A program made the translations under genes and the position numbers. Under the pieces are notes generated by a model that saw only the letters and a program-made list of their open reading frames with translations, had not been told where the DNA came from and made no database searches. Shown piece after piece: positions 12,136 to 25,154 of a stretch of DNA of 64,000 nucleotides (within the stretch, counting starts at the first letter, position 1; every line of letters starts with the position of its first letter). Origin of the DNA: Corythucha ciliata (Eukaryota; Arthropoda; Insecta; Hemiptera; Tingidae); NCBI GenBank assembly GCA_038030265.1, contig CM075938.1, forward strand, positions 11,757,009 to 11,821,008, read 5' to 3'.

Positions 12136-15100
12136 GGGGTGACTCCGCCTTTGGGGTGTTGCAGCAGGCGGCGAAGGGTCAGCCCCAGATACAACCCCAG
12201 CCCCCGACGCCCTTGTTGACGTCGGTCAAGAAGGAGGAACCAGTCACTTTGTTGGATAACGAGGAGGAGGGAAGCAGCGAGGAAGAATTAAGTGGCCAAG
12301 AGAACGTCATCGTGACGGAGGTGAAGGATCCCTTGGGGCCTGGCTCGCCCACACAACAGCCACAAGTATTGTTTTACCAACATTTAAAAGAAAAAAAAAT
12401 AATTTAAATGAAATGTTATTACAACGTCCCACCCCCGCATCAGGTCATTTCACTTCAACAGCTGCAAAGTTTGTTGCCCTTACAACAAAATGGTCTGGAA
12501 ACCCAAAAAACGTTCGTTTCTGCCACTGGTGGCGGGGGCCCCACAGTTCTTCAAGTACAGGGGATGCCCGGGCAATTTATTCAAGTTACGCCCCAGGTAC
12601 GAACATTTTATTTTGAAGATTGTTGAGAAAAAAGAGGGAGGGAATCGAAAGAAATTTAAAATTATTAAACTTGAAAATCACGCAGACTAGCGGTAGTGCC
12701 ACGGGAAGCAGTGGGGGACTTACGTATAGCGTGGTACAGCAATCGACGCAACCCCAACAACATCAGCAACAGCAACACATACAAACTGTTAGCGGACAGC
12801 AACAGTTGCAGACCGTCACTGTCGACGGTCAAGAAGCCGTGTTCATACCTGGTGGTGCAGGGGGTTTAGGTACTTTTGTATCTCCGCAATTACTGCGCAC
12901 AGCAACAGCTCAGACTGCAGCGCCTAGCATCCTACAGCAGGCTGCAACATTATTCCCAGGTAGGTGGATGATTGACGCAGTATTTTTTTTTTTTAATTTT
13001 AATTCGTTCAAATTTAGGGCAAAATGTATCCGTCAGACCTAATACTCAAGTACTACAAGTTCAGCAGAGTATCCCTGTGCAAGTCCCTATAACCACTTCC
13101 AATGGACAAACAGTTTACCAAACTGTTCATTTCCCCATTCAATCATTCACGTCACTGCCTAATATTCTTCAAACGGCTCCCGTCGTTTCTCAAATCCCAC
13201 AATTGGGCACGACTCAAGTCGCTCAAGTCGTCATGCCATCAGGGCAGATTCAACAAGTCCAGGTAGTTACTCCCGGCCACCAAACCCAAGGACAAACTAT
13301 TGTCATCGATCAAACGGGAGCGGCCACGACCACCTCATCGGGGCAAAACACCGCAAATGCCGGACCGACGATCATCGTTCAACAAGCTCAACCTCAGCAG
13401 CAACAGCAAACGCAGCAGCAGCAACAACAGCCGCAGCAGCAACAACAACAGCACGCTACATCACAGGCTCAAACCGTCACCATCTCGCATCAACAAACGA
13501 CCACATCAACAGCTGGTAGTCAACAGGCGGGACAACAGCAGGGAGCGACAAATGCCGCGACCTCTGAAAGCATCATCATGCCACAACAACAGCACATAAC
13601 GATCGGTGGTAACCAGCAACAGGTGACGCTGATTCCCGCTTCGAGTCTGGCCAACCTCAATGGTTTGACGATACGGAACAATAACATCGTTCAGGTTGGC
13701 ACGATTTTAATTCCACCCCACTTCCCACTCTTTAGAAAGTAGCAACGCTCTAATTCAACGCCCGATTCTCGTTTGCGAAATAAGCATTGAAATTTGAATA
13801 ATTTTGATTTTAGCTACCTATGACGAATGTACAAACGATCAACGTTCCTGGTTTGGGCAACGTTCAAATAATTCCAGCTCAACCTCAGCAACCTCAAGTA
13901 CAAGCTCCTATGATACAGACTATACCGTCGGGAGCGATACAAATAATTTGTGAGTTTCCCATCAATCAGACACCATCTCTACGACTCTTTGCGAAATTTA
14001 AATCATTCGTTTATAACAGCCGCTGGAAATACAACGACGAATCAAAAATGGGAACAAGAAACTACGAACAACACCGCCGGTGAACAGCGATGGCAGGTGG
14101 TCAATTTAACGTCGTCCAACCAACCCCGCGTCGTGCATCACAACACGGTGCTACACTTCGAGGAGGAGGCGTCCGAATCGGATAAACCGCGGGCGACGCG
14201 TCGCGTCGCCTGTTCCTGTCCGAATTGCGCCGAAGGAGTCGAAAGGTAAGACTCAATGCTGTTCTCATTTCTTGGATTACCTCAAGCGTTATGATTTTTT
14301 TTATTCTTTTGCAAATTATAGACGGGGTGGGATCAGGAAAAAACAGCACGTGTGTCACGTCGCCGGTTGTAATAAAATTTACGGGAAAACCTCGCATTTA
14401 AGAGCTCATTTAAGGTGGCATACGGGAGAGCGGCCATTTATATGTAACTGGGACTACTGTGGCAAATGTTTTACGAGATCCGACGAGCTTCAGGTAATTT
14501 TTCTGTTTTTTTGTATTTCTTTTCCTAGGCGTTTTCATGCTATTGCCAGTAGCAGTACCAGTAGTAGTACCAGTAGTTAAACTGTCGTAACTACTTTATA
14601 GTCGTTTCACGAGGTTATAATCATCCGCATCAGGGACCCCTTTGAAGAGCCACGATGATATCAGACTTCCACTCTGTAGTGCCCACAGAATTGTTGGCTT
14701 CTCCGGGTATTCCGGTAGAGCCTCTGGAGTTTGGTGGGAGGGGGGGTATTTCTCTTTACTGGAAAAATCAAGTTTCACCACTCTGTGGCCTCGTATGCGG
14801 GTGCTTTTGAGAGAGACTTCCAAAACGTGAATAGCAGTTGGACCGTTTTATGGTGAGCACTCCATTAAAGGTTACACTTTTTTTATTTTTTAGGCCGTAG
14901 GTACAGGGGGGGGGGGTCCGTATTTTTGTCCTATCGAACCGAATCATTTTCTTACCCCAGTAACATGTTCATAGGGGCGAATTGAAGAAGAGCAATCCGT
15001 CGCAGCTTCCGACCCGGAATTGACATATATCAAGGGGATAAATTGTCAAGTTCCGTTCGGTTTAATCCACTCATCATCCTCATTCTAAGCTGAAGCTCAT

Positions 15101-17808
15101 TCGCCGTCGGGAAAAAATCCTCACCCCGCTCGTAAAACCGTATTTCGGAATGAAGTTTTCAGTTACTTGGATGTTTCAAGGGTCAAAATGCCATTTTCCC
15201 CCTTCAAACTACCAGGTTCAGGTGTATTACTTCAAAATTTCACCATATTAGCCAGTTATGGGCCAATATATTTAAGTTTCGCGGGTTTGATAGCGATTTG
15301 TGGCGCTTAATCGTCTGTTAGGGCAACGAGGATTTTATTTAGGCCGAAAAAATAAGATTTCCGGACGAATAGAATATTTCTGGGGCCCTATTGGCCAGTT
15401 TATTACTCAAATTGGTAGGCTAAACGATGAGTTGTGGTGCCAATTGACTCATAGCAGCAAGTTTGGGCTGTTTGCCCTAAGCGAAGAGTTATGAAGCAAA
15501 TCAATTTTTGGGCCTCTCTTAGTACTCAGAGTTGTCCTCTCCCTTCCGGCTGAACAATTTGACTTTGGAATGAAATTCAGTTTTAGAGGTCAAAGAGCAT
15601 TTTTTTCTTCCTTCAGGTTCCGGTGCAACCTGGTCAGTCCCCCCACCCCCACCCCTTAGCGGCCAGTTCTAGGGCGATAACACTACTTGGTTTTGTGTCC
15701 TAAACAGTGAGATATCCATTGGCCCACGAAGGCTAGTTTTACCCTAGTAACACTCAATTGAGCCCACCCAAGCTCAGAAAACAGTTAAAAGACTATCCAT
15801 TTGCAACTGTTTTTTGAGCTTGGGTGACCCACTTTATTAGCGGCGGGCCTTACTTAGCTTGTGGGTTGCACGGCGAGTTATGACGTCAGTTGGCCCATGG
15901 GTACTAGAGCTATGGGCCCTGTTCATGCCAAGTTTCACTGGCTAAAAAGTGAATTAAAGGGCTGAATCGTCGTTCGGGGCAACGTGACGAGGACTCGATT
16001 CGAACTCGATTTGAACCAATAAATAAGAATTCTGGACAAAGTTTCCTGTTTTGCGCAGGCTAGGCCAGATAATTTCTGATGTCCGAACTTTTTTTTTTTT
16101 TTTTGGTAAATGAAACAAGTAAAAAATGGCTGTGGTGGGGGTAAATTTACGCGTTTTTTGTTTTGGTTTTTGTTTTTTTTGGCAGAATTGTTGAATCAGA
16201 AGGAGGGCGTGGATTTTGAAAGACGGAAAAAGTTGTAGAAAAAATAAACAATTTTTGGTCATACAGTCATATTTTCGTGACGCGTTCACACTTCTTTCGT
16301 CAAAATCAATACTTTTCCGTTTGAGGGGGGGGGGGACAAGGATTTTGTTTTTTTGAAGGGCCCTGGGTGTGGCTCGGCTTGGATTCCGCGCAGTACGACT
16401 GCTAAGGGCGTCACCGTGGCGTAGTTGGCACTGTCGGCAGTTTGCTGGACTAGACATCCAGAGGTTACGAGTTAGAATAATGTCTTTAATCGATACTACC
16501 TGGATACCGAAAATTGTAACGTAGTAGAGGGTAGCGTGACACTGTCCAGCAGGTGCTGTAAGTATTCGAAACTCCGGCTAAAAGGCCGGAAAACAAGATT
16601 CACGGTCCGTTCACCGTTTCGCGCGCGAAAACATAGCCTACAGGCATTCCCATAGGCGTGGTGGGGTGGAAATGGAATTGTTCTCCTTCGAAATAATAAC
16701 AATTTTCTTGAATGTTTGCATTGTTTTTCCCCGAACAGCGACATCGACGCACTCACACGGGCGAGAAGCGATTCCAGTGCTCCGAGTGCAGCAAGAAATT
16801 CATGAGAAGCGACCACTTGTCCAAACACATCCGAACTCATCAAAAACAAAGAAACGCCGTAAGTAATAGTACAAAAAAGTGTCGTTCCTCCGGGTGCCCA
16901 GCACTATTGTGTATATATGAACATACGTACACACAACGGCGGGGAAACGGGGCTGACCCAGAATTTCACTGCTTTTTAATGTTTTATTCACACATCCATC
17001 GCTTTATTTTTGCTTTTTGTTCATTATTATTATTATTATTTTATTGTTTAAATCATTTTGTTTTTGTTTTTTTATTTTATGAAGGATGAAACTAAACTAA
17101 CAAATGAGACTAAAGTCTCATGGACTATTGAAAGTCCCGACGAAGACTTAATAACGTTTAAGCCCAGGACTGCACCACAGGTACTTAACCACAGCAAAAA
17201 AGAAAAGAAAAAACAAACAAAGAAAAAAAAAACGAGAAGAGTCAAAATATATAGAACAAAATATTTTCAATTTTGTCTGATTTGTTCACTTAAGCACGTT
17301 CCTGTGTGTGCCTGGTAGGGTTTAATTTTAAAATTTGAGGTTAATTTTGCATGTAGAGGTGGCGGTTCAGTGTTGGGAAAAAGAAACAGGTCTTCACGTT
17401 TCATCTCATTGTCGCAAAACGGTGGAGGGACTCGCGTAAGATTTGCACTAGGGGGGTTGGGGCTTTATGCATGCACTATTGTTTTTCTTACAAAGGGTGT
17501 TACAGACTTTTTCCTTATTTCCATCGGAGGATTAGGTTGAGTTATACTTGGTTGAGAATCAACTTCGCGATATCTCTTTTCGTTCTGTGAAATCTTTCCG
17601 TCTATGCGTTGTTGATTATCAGACGATTTTTTCTAAGGCAGTTTTTTTTTGGTTCAATCCCACTCAGGAAGTCACCACATCAACCAATGGCGGTGCTCAA
17701 GAGGAAGAGGATGATACTTCCTACGAAGAGGACAAAATGCTCATATCCCTTCAGGCGGAATCTGACGCTCCCGAACTCTCCATAGTGGAAACGATCGAAA
17801 CCATCTAG
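12136..17808 (+). CDS. Spps: Sp-family transcription factor (Sp4/Spps type), Q-rich, three C2H2 zinc fingers
   Basis: Predicted exons: ~12136-12365, 12444-12596, 12686-12959, 13018-13694, 13814-13949, 14020-14245, 14322-14493, 16739-16858, 17085-17180, 17668-17808 (TAG). All junctions keep frame with GT-AG ends. The first exons encode a glutamine-rich activation region with a poly-Q tract (about 13,380-13,450). Exon 14020-14245 carries the Buttonhead box ([13 protein letters not shown]). The next two exons carry three adjacent zinc fingers (CHVAGC...HLRWH, CNWDYC...HRRTH, CSECS...HIRTH) with TGER/TGEK linkers. The second finger is split by a 2.2-kb intron. This is the DNA-binding module of Sp1-4 factors, which bind GC boxes; insect Spps also acts at Polycomb response elements. 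The order Q-rich, Btd box, fingers favours the Sp1/3/4 class over btd/Sp5-9. The C-terminal exons are acidic. The true start codon is not resolved. Confidence 0.9.
14494..16738 (+). other. 2.2-kb intron within the Sp zinc-finger region
   Basis: The donor after GAGCTTCAG and the acceptor before CGACATCGACGC join zinc-finger codons in phase 0. The intron contains G11 at 14,906-14,916, another G11 at 16,325-16,335 and AT-rich filler. Open frames on either strand here (for example 15954-16457 minus) look like chance. Confidence 0.7.
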
Positions 17809-17900
17809 TCTCAACCTTTGACCATCGATCACATCGTAGACCGATTTATCCTAACAGTAACCAAGTGGCACACATTTACTTTTTTTTTTCTTTTTTCAAG

Positions 17901-17942
17901 GATGAGATTGAGATAGCTGTCGAGGACTTTCTGGAGGATTAA
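17901..17942 (+). other. Candidate alternative terminal exon of the Sp gene
   Basis: A long pyrimidine tract ending in CAAG precedes a phase-0 open stretch DEIEIAVEDFLED and TAA. Exon 17085-17180 ends in phase 0 and could splice here instead of to 17668, giving a different acidic tail. Confidence 0.4.
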
Positions 17943-18606
17943 CGAAACTAATAACGGTTGTGTGACAAGAAACGAACAAAACCTAAAAAGTGACTTAGAA
18001 ACATTTTCCGAAAATTACACCGAGGGTGCCGGTCCAGTCTCCGATTCGACCTCACACCTTCAGCTGACTGAGCTATTCGGTCCTGGTCTCATCATGAGCC
18101 GATGGCCCACCCCTCGCTGGGAACGGAGGGAAGAAACATTTTTCTGTTTGTTTGCTTCTTCGCGTTGAACTATAACGGACAAGTTACCATTTATTTTAAC
18201 CTTGAATAAGACAATAACTAGCCACTTTCTGTTTCTGTACAAAGTATAATCGTAAGACGGGGGTTTGACCACGTAGAAAAATTAATGTTTAAATTTGAAA
18301 CATATCAAAAATATTGTTCCAACATGTATAATGTAAATGTCTTCCCTAGAGATTGTTGTGGCCTAAGTAAACGAGGCGGGAAAATCTTGTAATGTACATA
18401 GGTATAGCCCATATTGCACATTTTAAAGTTTTTTATTAATTTTTGCATATTTCGAGTAAATGTTGTAATTATGAAGTTTTACATTATGTATATATAAAAT
18501 CCAAATGTAACCCTCCCATCTCCTGCCAACCACTATAGATTGTAATATAATGTACAGAACCTTTTTAGTCCTATAAAAAAACAGGAATCAAAAATAATTG
18601 CTTTTA

Positions 18607-18612
18607 AATAAA
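18607..18612 (+). terminator. Candidate poly(A) signal of the Sp gene
   Basis: AATAAA about 800 bases after the Sp stop codon, in AT-rich 3' sequence. Confidence 0.5.
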
Positions 18613-19639
<1,027 letters not shown>

Positions 19640-21535
19640 AAAGCATTGAGAAAAACGCAAAACTTGGGCTAAAGTTGTGACAAAGCGCTACAATTGGCCG
19701 TTGGCGGCTTTACAAATTGAGAAAAAGCGCTCATTCACACGTTAAATTAAGAGAATGCCAATTCAACTATAATTATAGGATGTACTTAGAGTTGACCTGA
19801 ATAGTTAGAGTAGGCTCTCTTCTTGGGGCAAAATATTAGGACCAAAATTGAGAAAAGGCGCTAATTCACTCTGTTAAAACTGAGAAATACGCTAATTTGT
19901 GGTAAAATGGATAAAAACGCAATTTCGCAGGTAAAATGGAGGAAATCGCCAGTTCACGTTTATAAATGAAAGAAAACGCTAACTCACGGCCAAAATTGAG
20001 GAAAATTGGTAATTTACAGATTAAATCGAAAAAAAAAGCGCTACAATCCACAGTATAAATCGAGAAAATGTGCGAATTTGCGGCTAAAATTGAGAAAAAA
20101 CATTCTCGGGGCTAAAACTGTGATGGCGCGAATTCAAAAAATTAGATATTTTAAAAATTGAGAAAAAGAGATAATTCAAAGAGAAATTGAGAAAACGTCA
20201 ATTCGTGGATAGTTGGGGCATAACTTATTCAGGACTGAAACAGTGAATATGCAATATAATTCAGGGGTAAAATTGAGGAAACTGGTAATTGCGGATAATA
20301 TTGAGAAAAAGTACTGTAATTTGCAACTAAAATTGATAAATGTGTTTATTCGATGCTTAAGCGCTAATGAGGAAGTAACATAAAAAATAAAAATCGCTGG
20401 AAACATTTTTTTTCGAAAGAAAATGACTAAATATGACCAGGAATCAGTGCGTAAATGATTGATTTCGATTTATAGCAAAATAATGAAACTTTCCAACTTT
20501 TTTGTTACCTTAAACGGCCGGTCTGTGACTCGTGACGTAGTTAAGGGGTTGTGACCCCCCCCCCCCCACAGCACTCCGAATCAAGGCTGTTATCGTGACT
20601 TGCCCCTTCTTGTCCTACCCATTCTCTTAAGTCCTATTGTTTGATTTGGGGGAAGTTATTGTGAAGGTCATGCGAATGCTGTTATATTATGTCATCAGAC
20701 CATCTAGCCTATTCCAAATGGGTCCCGCAACCCAATAGTTTTAAAAATTAATAAAAAAATATAGGGCCTGATTATATTTGAACGGATCGTGTTTTCATTA
20801 GTTATGGTAACCAAGCTGTCACGACGGCATGATTTTGGAAAATGTGTTACTTCCTCATTCGCGGCTGAAACTGTAATAATAATGTAGCACTCCACTTTGT
20901 GAGTGTAAAAATTGAGAGAAAAAAAACTCTAATTCACAGCTGAAATTGAGAAAACGACTCGTGGATTCTCGATGGGGCAACTTCGGGACTGTGAGAAAAA
21001 ACGCTATAAATTAGCGTGTAATTCGCGTATAAAATAGAGACAAATTCACGCGTAAAATAAAGGAAACACAAATTGGGGTTCAAAATTGAGAAAAACTCGT
21101 AAAATAAAGAAAAACACAAAAAATTGAGTTTAAAATTGAGAAAAACGCGAATTTACACGGAAAATAAAGAAAAACACAAATTGGGGTTTAAAATTGAGAA
21201 AACTCTAATAATTCACCTCTAAAATGTAGACAAATTGTAGTGCTTTGCGGATTAAATTTGGAAAAGAGCACTCAAACGCTACTACATAATTCGCTGATTC
21301 TTGAGCCTACTTCAGGGCTTAAATTGAAACAAAAAAAACGCGCTAATTCATTGCTAGGAGTCTACAAAAGGCGTTTATTCGAGGATAAAATTGAGAAAAA
21401 ACGATAATTCGCGGCTAGAACTGAGAAAAATGTCGCTCATTCGTAGTTAAATTTGAGAAAGCGCACATTCGCGGTTTCGGAGGCAATTTCGTGGCTGAAA
21501 TTGAGAAAAATACGTAATTCATTTAGCTGCCTAAA
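19640..21535. repeat. AAAATTGAGAAAA-type degenerate tandem arrays
   Basis: Two blocks (about 19,640-20,400 and 20,860-21,535) carry the same ~35-bp degenerate unit as 6,230-7,335, separated by about 450 bp of unique-looking sequence that contains C13 (20,555-20,567). No gene is seen. Confidence 0.8.
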
Positions 21536-21894
21536 AATTATATTTATCGTTTAAGTTTTTTCTTTTGCACATTGTTAGGACCAATGAGAGTAGTTATACT
21601 CAAGTTTGCAACCTTCAAAACCTTGTGCTCAACTCGTGGCACTCGGAAAACCACGAAATTCCATCAATTTTTTAGGTTGTTAAACAAAAATACCAGAAGA
21701 AAGCGTTATTCGAGCATGACCACAGTATACATTGTTGAAGCCAACTAAATTAGCTACAATTTAAGCCCAGTCCGAGCGTCCTACGTTTGTTATTTTCGGA
21801 GATACAGCCAATCAAGAAATACGTAATATCGCCAAAAAGCGAGATTTTATTGATAGGGTTATTTTTCAAGACCCGTAGCACTCAAACATAATGG

Positions 21895-21994
21895 TCCTTC
21901 AGAATATCCGCGCGAGAATAAATCTTAGGCAGTAGCTCAATTTCAATCTGACGCTATTGCCTAAAATTTATTTTCGCGTGGATATTCTATAGGA
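21895..21994. mobile_element. 100-bp hairpin MITE
   Basis: TCCTTCAGAATATCC at the left pairs with GGATATTCTATAGGA at the right, and the inverted match continues inward to the AGGCAATAGC region. The MITE is absent from the opposite arm of the surrounding palindrome, which shows that it was inserted. Confidence 0.7.
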
Positions 21995-23331
21995 CAGGGT
22001 GACTGATACTTGGTTGAGCAAAATAATAGGGGTGATTAAACATCCAAAATGCAACAAAAATTGTCTTATGACCTAGGGTCCGATTTCCTTTCCTAGTCGA
22101 GATAACAGATTTTTACACGTTTTTCAGAACATCACTGGTTTTCGCAACAAAAACAGCTGTAACTTGGGAAGCATGCGTTCTAGGTTAAATCCAACGACAC
22201 TAATGAAAAGAGCACACTTTTTTCTGTGTGAGTAAGGACATTTTGTCCAAAGTTAGCGAAAGATTCTTGGAGTAAACTGGGAAAATATCAGGATATTTTT
22301 AAAAATGTCAGTTTTTGACAACTGTTCAAAGCTAGACTACATTAGCCATGGGCCATGGTGCTCCTAGCGCCCGGCAAATTCCTCTAAAACTGTATGAAGT
22401 AACTTGGTTTAATACTTCACGCTTATTTTACTCCTGTCCTTCGCAATGTTTTGAGAAAAATCAAAAATTGCCTTGTTTTTTGGTATAACAATACCAAAAA
22501 ACAAGGCAATTAGGCCCATTTTGAGTGCCTAAAAGAAGATACGAAAGCTATTTCAAGAAATTTTTTTCAGCTTATTCCACTTTTATTTGTCTTTCCTCAT
22601 AGATTAGCATAGGAAAAGTGAATTAAGCTGAAAAAAAAAGTTTTGGAATGGCTCTTGATCTTCTTGTAGGCACTCAAAATGGGCCTAATTGCCTCATTTT
22701 TTGGTATAACAATGGATTTTTATCAAAAAATTGCAAAGGACAGGAGTAAAATAAGCATGAAGTTTTAAACTAAGTTACTTCATACAGTTTTAGAGGAATT
22801 TGCCGGGCGCTGGGAGCACCATGGCTAATGTAGTCTAGCTTTGAACAGTTGTCAAAAACTGACATTTTTTAAAATATCCTGATATTTTCCCAGTTTACTC
22901 AAAGAATCTTTCGCTATCATTAGACAAAGTGTCTTTACTCACACAAAAAAAAGTGTGCTCTTTTCAGTGGTGTCGTTGGATTTAACCTAGGACGCTTACT
23001 TCCCATGTTACAGATGTTTTTGTTGCGAAAACCCGTGATGTGCTAAAAAACAACAAATTGATTATCTGAACTAGGAATGGAAATCTGACCTTAGGTCATA
23101 GGCAATTTTTTGTTGCATTTTGGGTGTACAATCACCCCTCTCATTTTGTTCAACCAAGTACCAATCGCCGTGTATTTGAGTGTTACGGGTCTTGAAAAAT
23201 TACCCTACCAATAAAATCTCGCTTTTTGGCGAGATTAGGTATTTTGTTGATTGACTGTATTTCCTGAACTAACTGACCCAGGATGCTCGGGCGTGGCTTA
23301 AATTGTAGCAAATTTAGTTGGCTTTAACAAT

Positions 23332-23800
23332 GGTTGCGTTGCAAAACTCGGGGCTCGTGTTTAAACGCTGAAGTGTAGAATTAAGTGCTTACTGAAGTTT
23401 TGCAACGGTGATTTGTGAGTTTTCAACTCCCCGTTATCATAGTCGGAAGGTTAGTAACTTCCTTTCCTTCATTAATATTTTATTTTTAGGCTTTTGCCTT
23501 ATTATTGCAATAAGCCAAGACCCTAAAAAAAAATATTAATCAACTTGTATGGCTTAAAAAGTAATAATATTACTTTCCTTCATTTTGTTGTCAACCATCG
23601 TTGAACTTTTATGGCATTTTTGAAAAAAAGAGGGCAGAAAGGTTTCATCGCGATGAAAAAGGCTATCGAAACACCTCGGAACATGTTTTGTTGGATTATT
23701 AAACATTTACTCAGCGCTGAGCTAGATTGACAGTTTTGCAACGGCAAAAGATTAAGTGCTCATTAAGCGCTGAACAAGTCTGAAGTTTTGCAACGCGGCC
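23332..23800. mobile_element. 469-bp insertion with GCGTTGCAAAACT ends
   Basis: The ends GGTTGCGTTGCAAAACT and (reverse complement of the right end) GGCCGCGTTGCAAAACT match at 15 of 17 positions. The mirror arm of the palindrome lacks this block, so it is an insertion. The target duplication is unclear (CAATG/CAGTG). It contains the hairpin-tail element at 23,474-23,572. Confidence 0.75.
23474..23572 (+). mobile_element. Hairpin-plus-tail short element with 12-bp target duplication, copy 1
   Basis: CTTTCCTTCATT occurs directly before (23462-23473) and after (23573-23584). The 99-bp body is a hairpin (AATATTTTATTTTTAGG against CCCTAAAAAAAAATATT), followed by CAACTTGTATGGCTTAAAAA and a short AT tail. 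The same hairpin stem and tail make up the element at 37,234-37,472. A variable 10-12-bp duplication plus an A-rich end resembles retroposition, but no polymerase promoter or RT is visible. Confidence 0.6.
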
Positions 23801-23945
23801 AGTGTATACTGTGGTCATGCTCGAAAAACTCTTTCATCTGGTATTTTTGTTTAAAAAACCAGAAAAAGTGATGACATTTCTTAGTTTTTCGAGTGTCATG
23901 AGTTAAGCACAAGGTTTTGAGGGTTGCAAACTTGAGTAATAACAA

Positions 23946-25154
23946 CACGCAACAAAAAAATCAATTACATGCATGTTTGCGATTTACCCCGATTTTTGTG
24001 TCTGTATTGACTGGTCTAACCGAACCAAGCAGAGTACCGGTTTCATAATCAGTTGGGCGTGCGTACTAGGGCTTTAGTGATAGCTTTAATCCCTAAAAGG
24101 CCCTTGAACGGCCCATTATTACAGTAACCATTTTTGAAATGGACGCCAAAAAAAAGCTTCCAGAGAATTCTGTGCAAGGGGCAAATATAAATTGGGAAAA
24201 AATAACCTGATTCCAAGGCTAATTTTTTTTTTTTTTTTGAGCTTATTAAAATTATAAAATTTGAGCTGTCCTTACCTCCTGTCCACCGTAAGTCACAAAA
24301 GGAAGAAGAAGACACGACGACAAACGTTGAACCTAAAACAAGAAAAACTTTCATTAGAGATTTTCTGGAGGTTTTCTTTTAATGTTGCTTTTGCTGAAAA
24401 ATCATGAGTTTTTTTCAACAATGCCCCTAACGGACTTGAACATCAAAACGATATCTACAAGCTATATATATCAATAATTCTGATCCGAATTGGTCAATCC
24501 AATTACATAGTAGAATAAACCAAAAAAGAATAATTTTCTTAAGCCATCCGTAGTACCGCCCCGCGGCTTCGGGCTTTCCTGCGGTGGATATTCAGTTTTG
24601 AGGGTTGAATTACCGTTTTCCCTGAGATCAGAGCCATAGAATTAAATAGTGTGTAATTTCAAGCTATTGTGTAGCATCATTATTCGTTCGGCTCAACGTT
24701 TGTACCAACGTTAACGGCTGTACATTTACGTTAGTCAAATCATCCTTAAGAGGTTTTGCCTATAGGAAAACAATAATTAAAATGTACCCTAATTGATATT
24801 TTAGAGCTTTGAACCTAATGGGGAAATTTCGCACTTAAGAGCATTTTATTGCCTCATTAATTAGTCTAAACATCCGTTGGACAACCCATTTCCCCTCCAC
24901 TACTCACTATCTTTGGAACTTTCTACAGAGTAAATTACCTGTCCTCCGCTATGGAGTGCTGTTCGTGTTTCGCTCTAGTCTGATAGCTCCACTCCCTTCA
25001 GTGATAAAAAGCATTTTGACCAAAGGGGGGTCCTTGGGGTCTGTGTACCTGGCATTTTCCTGCTTTTTCTGTCATCTCTGGAGCCCCTTTATTTCACTGT
25101 ATTTCAACGAAAAGTATTTGCGAAAGAAAAATTAATTCAAAGGAAAACTCAACA
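23946..25154. other. 5' flank of PDCD10
   Basis: Mostly AT-rich with no clear gene apart from the weak minus-strand candidate exon at 24,276-24,354. The PDCD10 promoter and any untranslated exon should lie here; no TATA box stands out. Confidence 0.35.
24276..24354 (-). other. Possible signal-peptide exon
   Basis: ATG plus 26 codons (MKVFLVLGSTFVVVSSSSFC...) has the look of a secretion signal and ends at a strong donor (GGAG|GTAAGG). No convincing following exon was found toward lower coordinates, so this may be chance. Confidence 0.2.

Larger units (their letters stand above)
21588..23945. repeat. ~2.35-kb near-palindrome (large foldback) with nested insertions
   Basis: The left arm (21,588 to about 22,585) is an inverted copy of the right arm (about 22,600-23,945), with the centre near 22,590. 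Phrases such as CTCAAGTTTGCAACC, GCGAGATTTTATTGATAGGG and the CCGGCAAATTCC/GGAATTTGCCGG pair recur in inverted order. The left arm carries an extra 100-bp MITE (21,895-21,994); the right arm carries a 469-bp insertion (23,332-23,800). A perfect 20-bp-arm hairpin with a 4-base loop lies at 22,467-22,510. No transposase is seen; the outer boundaries are approximate. Confidence 0.8.

Noticed and set aside
12413..12690. Alternative-frame ORFs over the Sp exons
   Set aside because: They are shadows; the phase-consistent exon chain explains the region.
15954..16457. 167-codon minus ORF in the Sp intron
   Set aside because: Low-complexity Lys/Phe-rich content inside an intron; nothing recognisable.
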